A stretch of DNA of 64,000 nucleotides from Bremia lactucae (lineage: Eukaryota; Oomycota; Peronosporomycetes; Peronosporales; Peronosporaceae), in assembly GCF_004359215.1 (NCBI RefSeq), contig NC_090619.1, positions 6,455,917 through 6,519,916 of the forward strand, read 5' to 3'. The notes under the pieces were generated by a model, which saw only the letters and a list, made by a program, of their open reading frames with translations, did not search any database and was not told the DNA's origin. A program made the position numbers and the translations under genes. This document shows, piece after piece, positions 44,931 to 55,336 of this stretch; positions within the stretch are counted from its first letter, which is position 1, and the number at the start of each line of letters is the position of its first letter.

Positions 44931-46385
44931 AGAGAAGTCACTAAAGCTGAAGGCGAGTTCTACCTGAACTCCATCAGACTTAACGAGCGCGTCATTCGCT
45001 AAACGAACGGTCGGCTCTTCTCGCTTGCCATCCTGGTAAAGTCACTCAAACAGGTCTCTTTCTTAAAGCCGCGAGTTTTACAAAATCTTGTAATGCACTC
45101 GAATCCACAAGGAGGGTCATCGCCTGGTCATAGCCTCGTACTTGGGCGCTATAGACCAGCAGGGGTTGAGGGGTCCGAAATTTTGAGACCTCAGGGACTA
45201 TGCTTCCCATTGCTCGACAACTTTGAACTTAGGGGTAGCTTAAAACTTCGCGTCAGTAGGGCATCCCGCCTCTACTGCGCTCCTGCATTTCTTGACCCCT
45301 CAGTGGTCGATGCAAAACTCATGCGTCTCACACGCTGGTTCTTGCCATCGCCCTTTGGGAAGGGTGTCCTCTTGCTGGGCACCTTTGCCCCAGAAGGGAC
45401 CCTGGCATAGCAGCGAGCCATCATATGCCGCGCTTGCCGCATTTGTAACAGACAACGTCTGCATTGCCAAACTCCATGATTGTTGATGAAGAAACTTTCA
45501 AACAATTAAATCTCTCAATGACTGTTGCAGAGAAAAAAATGAATTAACAATTTTGACAATGTCGTTACATGTGAGCCCCAAGGGTTTATTGATATGTTAA
45601 CAGTGGCATCTGACCTCTCGGCCGACGGCTTATACCAAGCTGTCCCGAGACACTGTTGTAGGATTGCTCCTTAACTAAGGCGATTTGGATTCGCATCTCT
45701 TGCACATACTCTTGCAGAGATCGCTTCGCCTGTCGCTCTCCAAAGAAGCGCGACTGAAGCAATTTGTTGTTCAGCGGCTGGTACATGGCGCGAATCTTTT
45801 CCTTGAAGATCGCCCATGCAGCGAACGCCTTTCTGTCCGCCATAAGCGCCGAGAAAGCCCACTATGAGGCCTTACCTCGCAAGTGCGACATGGCGTACGA
45901 CACCATCCGGCTATCGTCCTCGATGAGTTGCGCGACACCGCATTGCTCCACGGCTAAAAGCCAGTGGACAATCGTGCGCGCTGCAGTTCCATCGAATTTT
46001 AGCGGGTCCATCCAAATGGACCTCGGCTAATGCGGCCGGGCAGAGCATCTCAACAGTCCTGTTGTGAGCATCGCTCCGAGCCTGCTCATACCTCAGCTCA
46101 TCCTGAGTCTGAGTGACAGACTCTGCCGCAGCATGGCTCTGTGCCTCGGACGCGGCTCTCCGCTATCCGAGCACGAATGCCTGAAGCTGCTCCAACTGAG
46201 CAACATGTTGCTCAGGAGGACTGCCCAGGAGCCTAGCCAGGGCTTGTTCGCCAAGTCCCTGCGCCATAAGCCCTGGCACCTCCCGATGATGTTCGGAGAG
46301 GTGGGGAAATGAGCCCAATCAATATTGAGGCTCATCCTCACGTACACACGCAGAGATGCGGATCGTGGGAAGGATTTCAAGTGCT
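44931..46385 (-). pseudogene. Element G: gag
   Basis: The N-terminal coiled-coil part (46300-46050) is read in a frame with stops (LEQLQAFVLG; SVTQTQDELRYEQARSDAHN). The gag core (45900-45600) includes AFAAWAIFKEKIRAMYQPLN, NKLLQSRFFGERQAKRSLQE and YVQEMRIQIA. A Cys-poor tail leads to the zinc-knuckle region near 45450 (LCYKCGKRGIW-like in shifted frame). Several frame breaks. Confidence 0.7.
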
Positions 46386-46520
46386 ACCAAGTGTAGGCGG
46401 GCACGTCGGCCACGCTCTACTTAGACACACACCCTAGTACAGCAAGGAAGCGGTTTAACCAGCTTCTCTAGGAGGGGCGCCGACTTGAGCCTACGACGGA
46501 TCGACTACGATGAAATTTTA
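46386..46520 (-). repeat. Partial 5' LTR and primer-binding site of element G
   Basis: The minus strand shows CCCGCCTACA, the LTR end, followed by CT and TGGTAGCACTTG. The LTR, plus-strand TGTAGGCGGGCACGTC, matches the first 70 bp of the LTR at 14028 and then diverges. It is lost at about 46520, where the LINE begins. Confidence 0.7.
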
Positions 46521-49500
46521 TGCGCGTTTCTGATTGGGAGCGGGACTCAATATTTACCACTTTCATCAACTCCATGGGGCGGCCTTTTCGCGTCATGCCA
46601 TAGTCGCTGATAAGTTCGCAACGGAGTGGCAGTAAATTTTAGGCCGGAGTTACAACACTACACCGCAGTGGCGCATGCGTTAGGCGTTCGACGAATTCGT
46701 TACGACTCGGATGCTCGCAAAATGACTTCGATCGAAAATGCTTCCTTGCTTCAGCCTGTGAGCATGAACGAAGTGGTCACTGCAATATCAGGACTTAATC
46801 GGCACAAGGCGGCGGGGCCTGGTGGGTTAATAATGACTTTTATAAAGACACTCAAGCTATATTGGCGCCGGCGATGGTACTACTCGGAAACGAATTACTA
46901 AATGGGAAGGATCCGTCGCCTTCGTTTCTAGAAAACCTCATTATTCCACTCAGCAAAAAAGGGGGCTCGGTCGATACTATGTATTACCGGCCGATATCGC
47001 TTCTTCAAACAGGGTACAAAATATTTGCTAAACTTATGGCAACACGGTTACAAGCTATTCTTTCTAAGGCAATTGGGGACAACCAGCAGGGTTTTGTGCA
47101 GCGACGACAGATGATTAAAACAGTCATGATGATGCTCGCCACAGTCTCTACTTCTCGGGCTGAACCTGACTTGGAAGCAACACGGAGTCGAGTAATATTG
47201 TTGCTGGAATTTCGAAAAGCATACGACACGGTGGCACGGGATTTCCTCTGTCAAGTCCTGGAAGAGTATAGATTCGCAAGTCCTTTTATTCACATGTTGC
47301 GGAAATTGCATGAGTCTACCACAGCTAAGTTTTTGGTCAATGGCTCCCTTTCTTAACCATTGAAAATCACTAAGGGGATTTGGCAGGGATGCCATTTGGC
47401 GCCGTTACTGTTCATCCTGGTGGCGGAAGTCCTGTCGTTAGCTATCACACAGGACCGCGAGCTTCAGGAGATCGAGGTTCCCGGGCATACGATGAGCGAC
47501 ACACCTTTTCCGCGTTTGTCGATGACTCCACTGTATTTCTCCAAGAAGCGAGTAGTCTTCCACGCGTCCTCGACATCATCGCAGCTTTCGGTCAGTTTTC
47601 GGGTCTCACTGTGCAGCCAACAAAAAGTCCGATCATCTTTTTGAATACGGCAGTGGCTTTGCCTGAATATGATGGAATACCTGTGTTGCCTCATGGCGAA
47701 ACAACACGCTACCTCGGTCATCAAGTAGGTACCGGGGCAATCGTCGACGCAAATTGGGCTGTCCGGATTAGGAACGTGTGCCGTCGACTCGCGACGGCTA
47801 CTCGGGTGGCGACCAGTGTCTCTCTCCGGGTGCTCATACTCAATGTAATCATGCTCCCAGGAATTCTCTTCACGGCATCGGTCTTTGATATGCCACAATA
47901 AGCGGAGGAGGAGCTCCGAAATCTCCACAAACAATTTGTGTGGAAGCATGCAACCTCAACATAGCGCAGTCGTCATAAAGTTAACCCGGGCATTTTGTAC
48001 ACACCGCGAGCGGCCGGTGGGGTCGGCTTGGTCTCGATAGCAGTGGCTGCTAAATCGCAACGGATGAAACACGCTCTTTTTGGACGTTTCGGGAGGCTCG
48101 GGACGACGCCTCTATCGTAATCACACCACTAAACCCCCTTCATTCCCACAGTCAACGGCGGAAGATAAGTGGTGAATCGTTGCGGGCTGATAATTGTGCT
48201 TGGCTTCGGCCGTCGAAAATTGGCCAACGTATTCGTAGGCAGACAACCCATGGCTATGCGATGGCACAGGTCATCGGTTGATGAGCAAGAAATACGACCG
48301 CATCAGACAGTGCTCACTAGAAGATCTTGGCGATGGAGCGAACCGGTCCGACAACATACGTTTGTCACCTCCCGTTGGCTGAGGGAGCGGACAAGCACCA
48401 CACGAACCGCAAACTCGGGTGCTGGGCTTTAGCAATTCTGTTGGGAAGTCCTCCGTTGGCTGTGGGACGGACATTCGAGGTAATCCCCACGGTGGCTTTA
48501 CAACACCCCCCGGACCTCCGGCTATCTTACAACTGGGTGCTGGTAGAGCCTGGAGCTGTCCGAGGGGTGGAAGGTATAGCGCTGGATAATTCATCATGGA
48601 GAATCATGCTAAAGCAGGAGGCCAACGGGATTAATTGGACAGTCGATGTCTCACATCCAGTACCTCTGGAGTATGAGCACGATGTGGCCGTCATCAGGAG
48701 CTCGCAACGAGCTCTCGGGCTTATCGTTGAGGCACATCCATCTATCCACAGCATTCCGTGGGATGCCCCATCCAACGCAGCAAATCGGCATGTATTGAGG
48801 CACATTAAACTTCTACTCCAGAAGTTACAAACCTGTGCAGACCGAGGAGACTGGCACTCTGCGGCTCTTTATAAAACCCCGAAGCAGCTGTGGGGTCATC
48901 AAAATGCAATCACAGAGTATCAAGTGTGGGTCTATTATTGTTTGATTTTCCAACAGCTCAGTTTATTCTTACTTGACAACAGTTGTAGGGGGCTGTCTGT
49001 CTGTGGCGATCACAAGGAGACACTGGAGCAAATTTTTCCGGACATGCCTGGTGGCCCAGGGATGCTGGCAGGCGGTCCTGACCTTGAGGTTCAAGTCCGA
49101 CGTGCGGCTGGATGACGGAAGCCATTACGCGGGGTACTGTATGGCAAGAACACCGCCGCCTCTGTCTAGGACACTATTCCAACGGCTGCAGCAGGCCTTT
49201 GGGGATACTTTGGCGGGGTGTATTGTTCAGTGGAAGCGAATATGGTGGATCTTGTGTTCCGTATGTATCTCGACTCTTTGGATACAGCGCAATCGGATTG
49301 TTCACGAGCGGCAACAACTTTCACTTCTGGGTAGTGTCCAAGAGTTTTTCTCCAACGGACTTCGGCAATTACGAGCGTTATCAGCCAGAGAGCGCAGAAC
49401 GCTACAGTCAAGGGTGCAAGGCACCCAGCTATGGCAGTGTATTGAGTTACTAGATGAAATCACTGCGCCTTCCAGAGCATCACATCATGTGGTGAGTCAC

Positions 49501-49575
49501 GTACAACCACCGGGCAATTCGACACCGGCGTTGCTAATCTGGCTTAGGACATTCCAGAAGTCTTGTTCACATTAA
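46521..49575 (+). pseudogene. 5'-truncated non-LTR (LINE) retrotransposon: reverse transcriptase ORF
   Basis: Plus-strand fragments in order: [20 protein letters not shown] (46760), then [11 protein letters not shown] and [20 protein letters not shown] (46930-47040), GFVQRRQM (47090), and [17 protein letters not shown] (47200; the usual LDF is LEF). IWQGCHLAPLLFILVAEVLS (47375) and FSAFVDDSTVFLQEA (47510) follow, the FVDD box being the YxDD equivalent and intact. A domain like the LINE C-terminal zinc/connector region follows (49150-49420: IWWILCSVCISTLWIQRNRI, VHERQQL). The endonuclease is absent, as expected from 5' truncation. No clear poly(A) tail or target duplication is visible at 49576. 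Frames shift four or five times. Confidence 0.8.
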
Positions 49576-50633
49576 CACCGTGTAATAGACTGTCTGTTCC
49601 TCTCTCATATCTTCTTCTTCTTAAGAAATCCTCTCTTCTTTAAACTCATTAATCGTATTTGTGAAATCAATTTATTCCAAAAATGACACCTATCCATTTC
49701 TACTTTTTGAAATCCCCTTTTTTACAGATACAAGGTTCGATTTTAAATATCCATTTAATTAATGGGACTTAGCAGCTAGTAGTAGCTAGTGTAGGAGCTT
49801 TCATCTTGCCTTACTAGCCGCAATTGCTTTACAAACCTCGTTCACGTACAAGCGCAAAGTAACTCGCGAGTCTTCATTCTTGGTTTTATCGGAAAAACGA
49901 TTTATAAATTTGTGAAAGCGGAGTAACTTAACTTTAGTGATTAACGGAGATGTAATGCTAACATTTATCTCACTATATAAACTTACACTTAAACTGTCAG
50001 CTATAATTGTTAAAGGAAACGAAGTATTAAGCAGTTAAAAACGGCATCTTTAACTCTTTATCAAATGTAGCCGAATATATTCGGTGTGTTGTGGATAGCC
50101 GGAAGCACAGGGTTCGACTTGATTTGTCAAAGTTGACCCATCTCAGAGAAGCGTTGAATTATGTGATTTATTCTGTTGCTATATTCTTGTCTCTACATAT
50201 CGAGCCTTCTTCATTTTTTTTGCATCATCGATGAAGCCCACGGTGTCGTTATGCGATAAGCAGACTACAATTGTAACTAACGTTATGCTTTACATATGTA
50301 CTAGCACAGTTTCCCGAACTGCCACATCTTACTATTTCCAAATGGGAGATATATATACAGACTATTGGTTTTGGCCGTAATCGCGTAGACATTTTTACTA
50401 GAAGAAATTCTTATAGACGGATTATTTCGCACGCTTGTACAACAGCACGACAGAAACGTCGTGCGGCTCCAACTTCGACCGTAGACTCGTGATCGATTGG
50501 ACAAGGAAAGTGAATTATGTGGACCACTCGAGAAGAAGGTTAAGGTCGTGCGTGCGTGCGCAAAGCTGGCTAGTTTCTACTTTCTCTTGACATTGAAAGA
50601 TTCCTCGCACATTACGGGAAGCAGAACACCCGC
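49576..50633. other. Intergenic region upstream of the PHD-finger gene
   Basis: About 1.06 kb, AT-rich, with no ORF that looks coding on either strand and no recognisable element. It must hold the promoter of the plus-strand gene at 50634. A short CGTGCGTGCGTGCG run lies at 50548-50561. I see no convincing core-promoter motif. Confidence 0.6.
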
Positions 50634-53219
50634 ATGGGAAGAAACTGCAAGACCAAGGTGATCAAGACAGCGCGCCGCAAGAATTATCGTCCAGGCGTAA
50701 CTAGCAGCCTTGCACCGTCGGCCACGCTTGCGGGCAGTAGCGCTACGCTTGGCCAACGTGATTGCGAGCAATGCGGCAACAACATGCAACTGGACGGAAT
50801 GGCGAAGGCCGAGATGAGTGTGGCCTCTATAAGGTGTCAAATTTGCTCCTTTGTCGCGTTTCGACGCTCGCAAAGGCCATGCGTACGTTGTACGCGCACT
50901 GGCTGCAACCATTTCTGTGACTGGTGCGGTCAAGGGTTCCACAGTAAATGCGCCAAGCTTCAGAACGAGGATGTGAGCAATGTAAATGGATTCTGCTGCC
51001 ATAAATGCGAGGCTGAGCAGAGTGAATTTCGTACGAATGACGAAGAGACGAAGTCGGGGGATAGCGGCAATGACGTGGGATCTCGCTGCGGAAGCTGCCA
51101 TCTGCCCTTCTTTATGGCCGGCAAAGAACCGGATGATGTGAAGATTGCCAGGGGATTTAAGGTCAATCAAGCCGTACTGGTAGACAATGACGAGGTGCTT
51201 TACAATGCGCTGATAACCGAAGTCGACACTAGTGGCGAGCGTATCAAGATTCACTTTACGCGCTGGAGCAAGTCGTTTGATGATTGGTACGCAATGGATG
51301 ACGAGCACATTAATGAGAGTCTTGCTTGCGATTGTTGCAATGACTGGTTCCACATTGGCTGCTTGCCGCCTATTAAAAGCACTGGTCGATGGAAAGACTC
51401 GACTTACGTGTGTCCGTGTTGCATTGACGACGCACGAGCGTTTTACCACGGCAAACGTTCCAGAAGTAAAGTAAAAGCGCCATATGGTACGACAAGTGCC
51501 TTATTCGTAGAGAATTTAAAGCATTACGTGTCGTCAAAGGCGAGGGAATCTGAATTTATTGCGGATGGAGACAGGAAGGAGGAGAAACTTGAGGACGAGG
51601 AAAGGTATTCCGAGGACGAGGAAAGGTATTTCGAGGACGAGGAAAGGTATTTCGAGGCCAAGAGGCCAAAGACATCCCACAAACAAATAATATCGCAAGG
51701 CGTGTGTGTGGTAGATAGCGTTTATTCGAGGGATTGCGCGTATGAGGATTCTTATATCAAGAAATTGAAGCCTGCTGGATCGGAGGCAGAGCTAACAGCT
51801 TCTCTCTCCTCGTCAAGGGTCTTTTTACCGACAATGGAGGCAACTGACCGTGCAATGTTTGTGGAAAAGATTTCGGAGAGCAGAATAAAGCAACTCAAGA
51901 CACCCGCTGTAGATGCAGACGCGACCGTATCAGCAAATACGGCAATCATTAAGCGCGCTACTCCAGAATACACGATTAAAGTGGCGGCTGAGGCTCGTAG
52001 CTCTCCGTCGAAAGCTGTAGCAGCTAAAATTGGAGCAAGCAGCAAAGCTTTAAATGGTGGAACCGAGGCAGATACGCTCAATAGCGAGCATTCACTCGAA
52101 TCCATGTCATTCGTGGGCCATATAAGTAGCTATTCGTCTTGCAGTACCGTCATGTCGTTACTAAACAGCTCTCCACCAGATGAAAAACCAATTATGGATC
52201 TTTCGCCAGTACTGACGTCTATGTCAGCACTCGCTCCAGTTAAAAATCGCAACGACATACCTGCATCTTCAGTACCGGCCCGTACAGAGATAGCTGTGAA
52301 GATTGAACAGAGAGGTTTGCGATCGTCGTTGTGTCCCTCATTTACTTCAAAATTTTTGTCGGAACAGGCAGGACAGAGAAAGGGATTGAATCCATCAACG
52401 AAATTAATACTGGAGCCACAACTCCGAGTGAAAACATCACCAACCGAAGCAAACTATCCTGGAATCAGCGCCTTCGACATTTTGCGGGAAGTGGCATCGC
52501 AAGAGATTGACGATGAAGCTTCTCCTGTCAAAATCAAGCGCGAGAAGCGTCTCACGGGAATTCTTACGAACAATATTTGTGTTTCGAAGCGTGCTAGGGT
52601 GGATGCGTCGATGTGTACCTCGAGCACCACGTCTTGTGCTGGACGTACGGGGTCAACTAGCGTCTTCAGTATGCTAGCAGCGTCAAAACCGAGCCAGTCA
52701 TCGCAAACCCGTGAGCGAGTTCAAATGAACTCGTTTGTCGACCTGCACTTTAGCATCCGCAAGGAAATGTACTTGCGTTTTTGTCAGCTGGAGGAGGAAG
52801 GGAATCTCACGCGCGATTCTGCGCATGTACTGCGGTCGCTCGTCTATCCGACATCGGATCGGTTTCAAGACCTAAAGTTTGTCTACCTGGTGAACAAAGC
52901 GCTGTCATCGACTCAACTCACCAAGCGGTTGCTGGAAGTGGTGTCTTACCCGGTCACTCGGTCTTCCATTGCGAACAAGAATATTGCAAGATTATCTGTA
53001 CCGATAGGAGTGTTTTCTACTGGCCTATATTGCAGCCCGTCGTCACTTGCCGGATCGTCACATATGGGCGTGTTAGAATCATCTCTAGGCCATGCAAAAC
53101 CGGAGGCTGCTCGACTAGATGATTCCTCAAATTCTTCATCTGACAGCACTGGCTTGCCCCAGTCTCTGCGATCTAGTACATATCCAAATACCGCGGCGTT
53201 AAGCGGTCTGAAAGGCTGA
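50634..53219 (+). CDS. PHD-finger / Tudor-type chromatin-associated protein, 861 aa
   Basis: An intact intronless ORF of 861 codons. Residues 44-71 form a C-x2-C...C-x2-C zinc-ribbon-like pair (C44, C47, C68, C71). PHD finger 1 is C83-x2-C86, C95-x2-C98, H103, C106, C122-x2-C125. A second PHD has its first pair at C152-x2-C155, but the rest (C232-x2-C235, H240, C243, C260-x2-C263) comes 76 residues later. In between lies a Tudor-knot/chromo-barrel-like segment (about 173-228: YNALITEVDTSGERIKIHFT, RWSKSFDDWYAMD). A three-fold EDEERYF repeat sits at about residues 320-343. The long Ser/Lys-rich middle looks disordered. Near the C-terminus, about 703-775, is a predicted helical segment (FVDLHFSIRKEMYLRFCQLE). 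Known PHD and Tudor folds read methylated or unmodified histone tails; a nuclear chromatin role is inferred, the exact target unknown. Start: first ATG in the frame, MGRNCKTKVIK. Confidence 0.85.
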   Translation: MGRNCKTKVIKTARRKNYRPGVTSSLAPSATLAGSSATLGQRDCEQCGNNMQLDGMAKAEMSVASIRCQICSFVAFRRSQRPCVRCTRTGCNHFCDWCGQGFHSKCAKLQNEDVSNVNGFCCHKCEAEQSEFRTNDEETKSGDSGNDVGSRCGSCHLPFFMAGKEPDDVKIARGFKVNQAVLVDNDEVLYNALITEVDTSGERIKIHFTRWSKSFDDWYAMDDEHINESLACDCCNDWFHIGCLPPIKSTGRWKDSTYVCPCCIDDARAFYHGKRSRSKVKAPYGTTSALFVENLKHYVSSKARESEFIADGDRKEEKLEDEERYSEDEERYFEDEERYFEAKRPKTSHKQIISQGVCVVDSVYSRDCAYEDSYIKKLKPAGSEAELTASLSSSRVFLPTMEATDRAMFVEKISESRIKQLKTPAVDADATVSANTAIIKRATPEYTIKVAAEARSSPSKAVAAKIGASSKALNGGTEADTLNSEHSLESMSFVGHISSYSSCSTVMSLLNSSPPDEKPIMDLSPVLTSMSALAPVKNRNDIPASSVPARTEIAVKIEQRGLRSSLCPSFTSKFLSEQAGQRKGLNPSTKLILEPQLRVKTSPTEANYPGISAFDILREVASQEIDDEASPVKIKREKRLTGILTNNICVSKRARVDASMCTSSTTSCAGRTGSTSVFSMLAASKPSQSSQTRERVQMNSFVDLHFSIRKEMYLRFCQLEEEGNLTRDSAHVLRSLVYPTSDRFQDLKFVYLVNKALSSTQLTKRLLEVVSYPVTRSSIANKNIARLSVPIGVFSTGLYCSPSSLAGSSHMGVLESSLGHAKPEAARLDDSSNSSSDSTGLPQSLRSSTYPNTAALSGLKG
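51594..51656 (+). repeat. 21-bp coding tandem repeat in the PHD-finger gene
   Basis: Three in-frame copies of a unit encoding EDEERY(S/F), beginning GAGGACGAGGAAAGGTATT. The unit is 7 codons, so copy-number change would keep the frame. The resulting stretch is strongly acidic. Confidence 0.85.
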
Positions 53220-53626
53220 TGGTGAAGCAGCTACTGCAGCAGCACTACTTCTTAAAACCTGAATAATAGCATGTATGATAGGGAGCTTTAAAGCTTTGAC
53301 GAATAGTTTAATATTATCGGACACAGGTCGGGTCATTCATGTTTTTAACGTGATGGATATGTTTAAGAAATCTCGCTACGTCCAAGCCCAAAAACCTCTG
53401 AAGAAACCTTGTAAATACTTGCACCCGCCACAGCCAAGCTTCTGTATAAAGTATTTTTTGTTTCAATTTCGAATGCCTTTTTCACCACATTATCGAAACG
53501 GGTTATTTATGAACTAAGGACAACAAAATAAAGGAAGCATCTTAAAAATAGTAATCCTTAATTTTAAGCTTGTCACTTCAAGTATTGCCCTCGCTTCGCG
53601 CTTGTACCGAAAGCGCTGTACCCTAT
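53220..53626. other. Intergenic region between convergent host genes
   Basis: 407 bp separate the stop of the PHD-finger gene from the stop of the minus-strand oxidase. Both 3' ends must terminate here. The 81-codon plus-strand frame at 53275 has no recognisable similarity and is not called. Confidence 0.6.
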
Positions 53627-55336
53627 TTATGGGTTACTAGTGGAAAAGTTTCCTTTACACACACTCAGCAGCATGTTGGGCGAGAATGCATCCAGCCCTT
53701 CTGCATGAAGTCGGTCCTCGCCCTCGACAATTAACATCCCTAAGCCAAGGACAAAGTGCCAGTCAATGTGGCAGTGCATCATCCATACTCCTGGGTTGTC
53801 AGCATTCATACGAAAAATGGTATACCCGAATTTCGTAGTGCAAGCGTCTGCAGAGTCCGTCTCGCACGCGGGAACCGTAAAGACGTCGTGCAACATTGGT
53901 CCATTTAATCGTTGCGGCAAATTGCCCGCTCTAATGTCTGCAAGGGTCGCGGTTCCAGTTCCGGTGACAAACAGAGAGTGAGCGTGCATGTGGAACGGGT
54001 GTTGATCCGGCGTCTCGTTGACTACGACAAATTCAATATGGTCGTTATACTTGAGTCGAATCGCGTTGGCGGTCGCTGGAAGGTCTTCTGTAAACGCCCC
54101 TTGAGCGATCGTGTAGAGTGGCGGATAATTCGGAATAACGAGGGAGCTGAAGTTTCCTCCATTCAGCGCCACGTAGCCTAGAACCGCTGTCGGATTCGGA
54201 GGAAGCACAGCGAGGTTAAATTCGACAATGATACGCTGATCGGGCGTCTGCGGGAGCATTAATGGATTCACGGGATTGAAGTCAAATTCACCGATTGTCA
54301 CGTTTAAGGACCATGGTGTTGATGTTGGGGTATTTCCACTCCCGTAATCAATGATTGCAAGAGCATTCGGGTTGAATCCATTTGGGACTTGATCGGCAGG
54401 TCTTCCCGTCCAAGGAATACCAAACTGTCCTTGGACACGCAGCCAGTACGCGCTCGTTACTGATGCCCCGTCGGAGTTTTGCGTGGGAAGTTGGGGAGTC
54501 GTTGAAATTGGGTTCGCCTCAACCAGGATATCATAGCGCTGGCCCACATTAATCGTCAGCGAGTTGATTGGAGTCGAAGGCACGAGGTATTCCGAATCAC
54601 TTGCAACCACTTGGAACATGTGGTCGTCAATGCTGACGTTGAAAACAGCCAAGGCAGCCGTGTTAATCAGTCGGAGGAGGTACTTTTTTCCGGCGACAAA
54701 TTGAAATCGAGGCAACGGACGATTGGGGCCACACTCGAATCCAGCAGACTGCGCTGCACTGCAATCGTAACGTCCAATTTCGTTAATTAGGACCGTATCC
54801 CAGATAGGAGGGCCGCCGGCTGGCAGATCGTGATACCAGTCCGTGATCATGACCGTATACTCTTCTTCGACGTCCTTCTCCCAGCTTTGCTTCTGGTCTT
54901 CGGGGCAGTGCACAATGAGTGGGCCTCGGAGACCGAAGGCGTACTGTACTTCCTCGTGACCGTGGAACCAAAAGGAGCCGCATTTGTCGGGCGTGAAATG
55001 GTAGATTGCCGTCACATTTGGCTGAATCTGGCACTGCGTGATGCCAGAGATGCCATCCATCTCTTGTGTACCAAACTGGCGCAGTCCGTGCCAGTGAATG
55101 CACGTCATTTCCGTTAGTTTGTTCGTCACGCGCACCTCGACTTCGTCGCCGAACGTTACGATGATTGGATGCATTTCGGCAGGTTCATTGTTGATGCCGT
55201 AGCCAAATTTACCTAAGACGCCGTCAAAAAGTGCTGTATTCGTTAGCCTTGTGATGTCCCATTCGTAGTGAACAAGACGGGCGGACGCTGGGCTCGCGCT
55301 GAGTAGGAGAGTAAGGAGTGTAGAAAACTGGCGCAT
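53627..55336 (-). CDS. Secreted multicopper oxidase (laccase-like), 569 aa
   Basis: Intact intronless ORF. Residues 1-19 (MRQFSTLLTLLLSASPASA) look like a cleavable signal peptide, so the enzyme should be exported. Three cupredoxin domains are expected. All four copper-ligand motifs are present: HWHG (81-84), WFHGHEE (123-129; His125 and His127), HPFHMHAH (446-453) and HCHIDWH (521-527). Cys522 is the type-1 copper thiolate. The residue ten after Cys522 is Leu, the non-coordinating axial form found in many laccases. WFHGH has Gly where most laccases have Ser. Several N-x-S/T sites suggest glycosylation. Family reaction: one-electron oxidation of phenols or similar substrates with reduction of O2 to water; in plant-associated oomycetes and fungi such enzymes act on lignin-like phenolics, pigments or defence compounds. 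The true substrate here is not shown. It could also be an ascorbate-oxidase-like member. Confidence 0.93.
   Translation of the reverse strand: MRQFSTLLTLLLSASPASARLVHYEWDITRLTNTALFDGVLGKFGYGINNEPAEMHPIIVTFGDEVEVRVTNKLTEMTCIHWHGLRQFGTQEMDGISGITQCQIQPNVTAIYHFTPDKCGSFWFHGHEEVQYAFGLRGPLIVHCPEDQKQSWEKDVEEEYTVMITDWYHDLPAGGPPIWDTVLINEIGRYDCSAAQSAGFECGPNRPLPRFQFVAGKKYLLRLINTAALAVFNVSIDDHMFQVVASDSEYLVPSTPINSLTINVGQRYDILVEANPISTTPQLPTQNSDGASVTSAYWLRVQGQFGIPWTGRPADQVPNGFNPNALAIIDYGSGNTPTSTPWSLNVTIGEFDFNPVNPLMLPQTPDQRIIVEFNLAVLPPNPTAVLGYVALNGGNFSSLVIPNYPPLYTIAQGAFTEDLPATANAIRLKYNDHIEFVVVNETPDQHPFHMHAHSLFVTGTGTATLADIRAGNLPQRLNGPMLHDVFTVPACETDSADACTTKFGYTIFRMNADNPGVWMMHCHIDWHFVLGLGMLIVEGEDRLHAEGLDAFSPNMLLSVCKGNFSTSNP

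Larger units (their letters stand above)
40861..46520 (-). mobile_element. Element G: Ty3/Gypsy family-2 retrotransposon
   Basis: Minus-strand order: partial 5' LTR (46520-46391), PBS, gag, protease, RT, RNase H, integrase, C-terminal domain, and a convergent aORF C-terminus on the plus strand (40861-41147). The 3' LTR and the N-terminal part of the aORF are missing. It is the most complete family-2 copy for gag-pol, and its integrase is not inverted. Confidence 0.85.

Noticed and set aside
48327..49115. 262-codon plus-strand frame as an independent gene
   Set aside because: It lies between LINE RT and LINE C-terminal sequence on the same strand and overlaps the latter in another frame. Best seen as part of the decayed LINE ORF.
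50577..51449. 290-codon minus-strand frame antisense to the PHD gene
   Set aside because: It lies wholly opposite the zinc-finger region, has no recognisable domain, and the plus strand encodes ordered PHD ligands. Treated as a shadow.
52781..53122. Plus-strand 113-codon frame within the PHD gene's C-terminus
   Set aside because: Overlaps a longer intact frame in another register and shows no domain.
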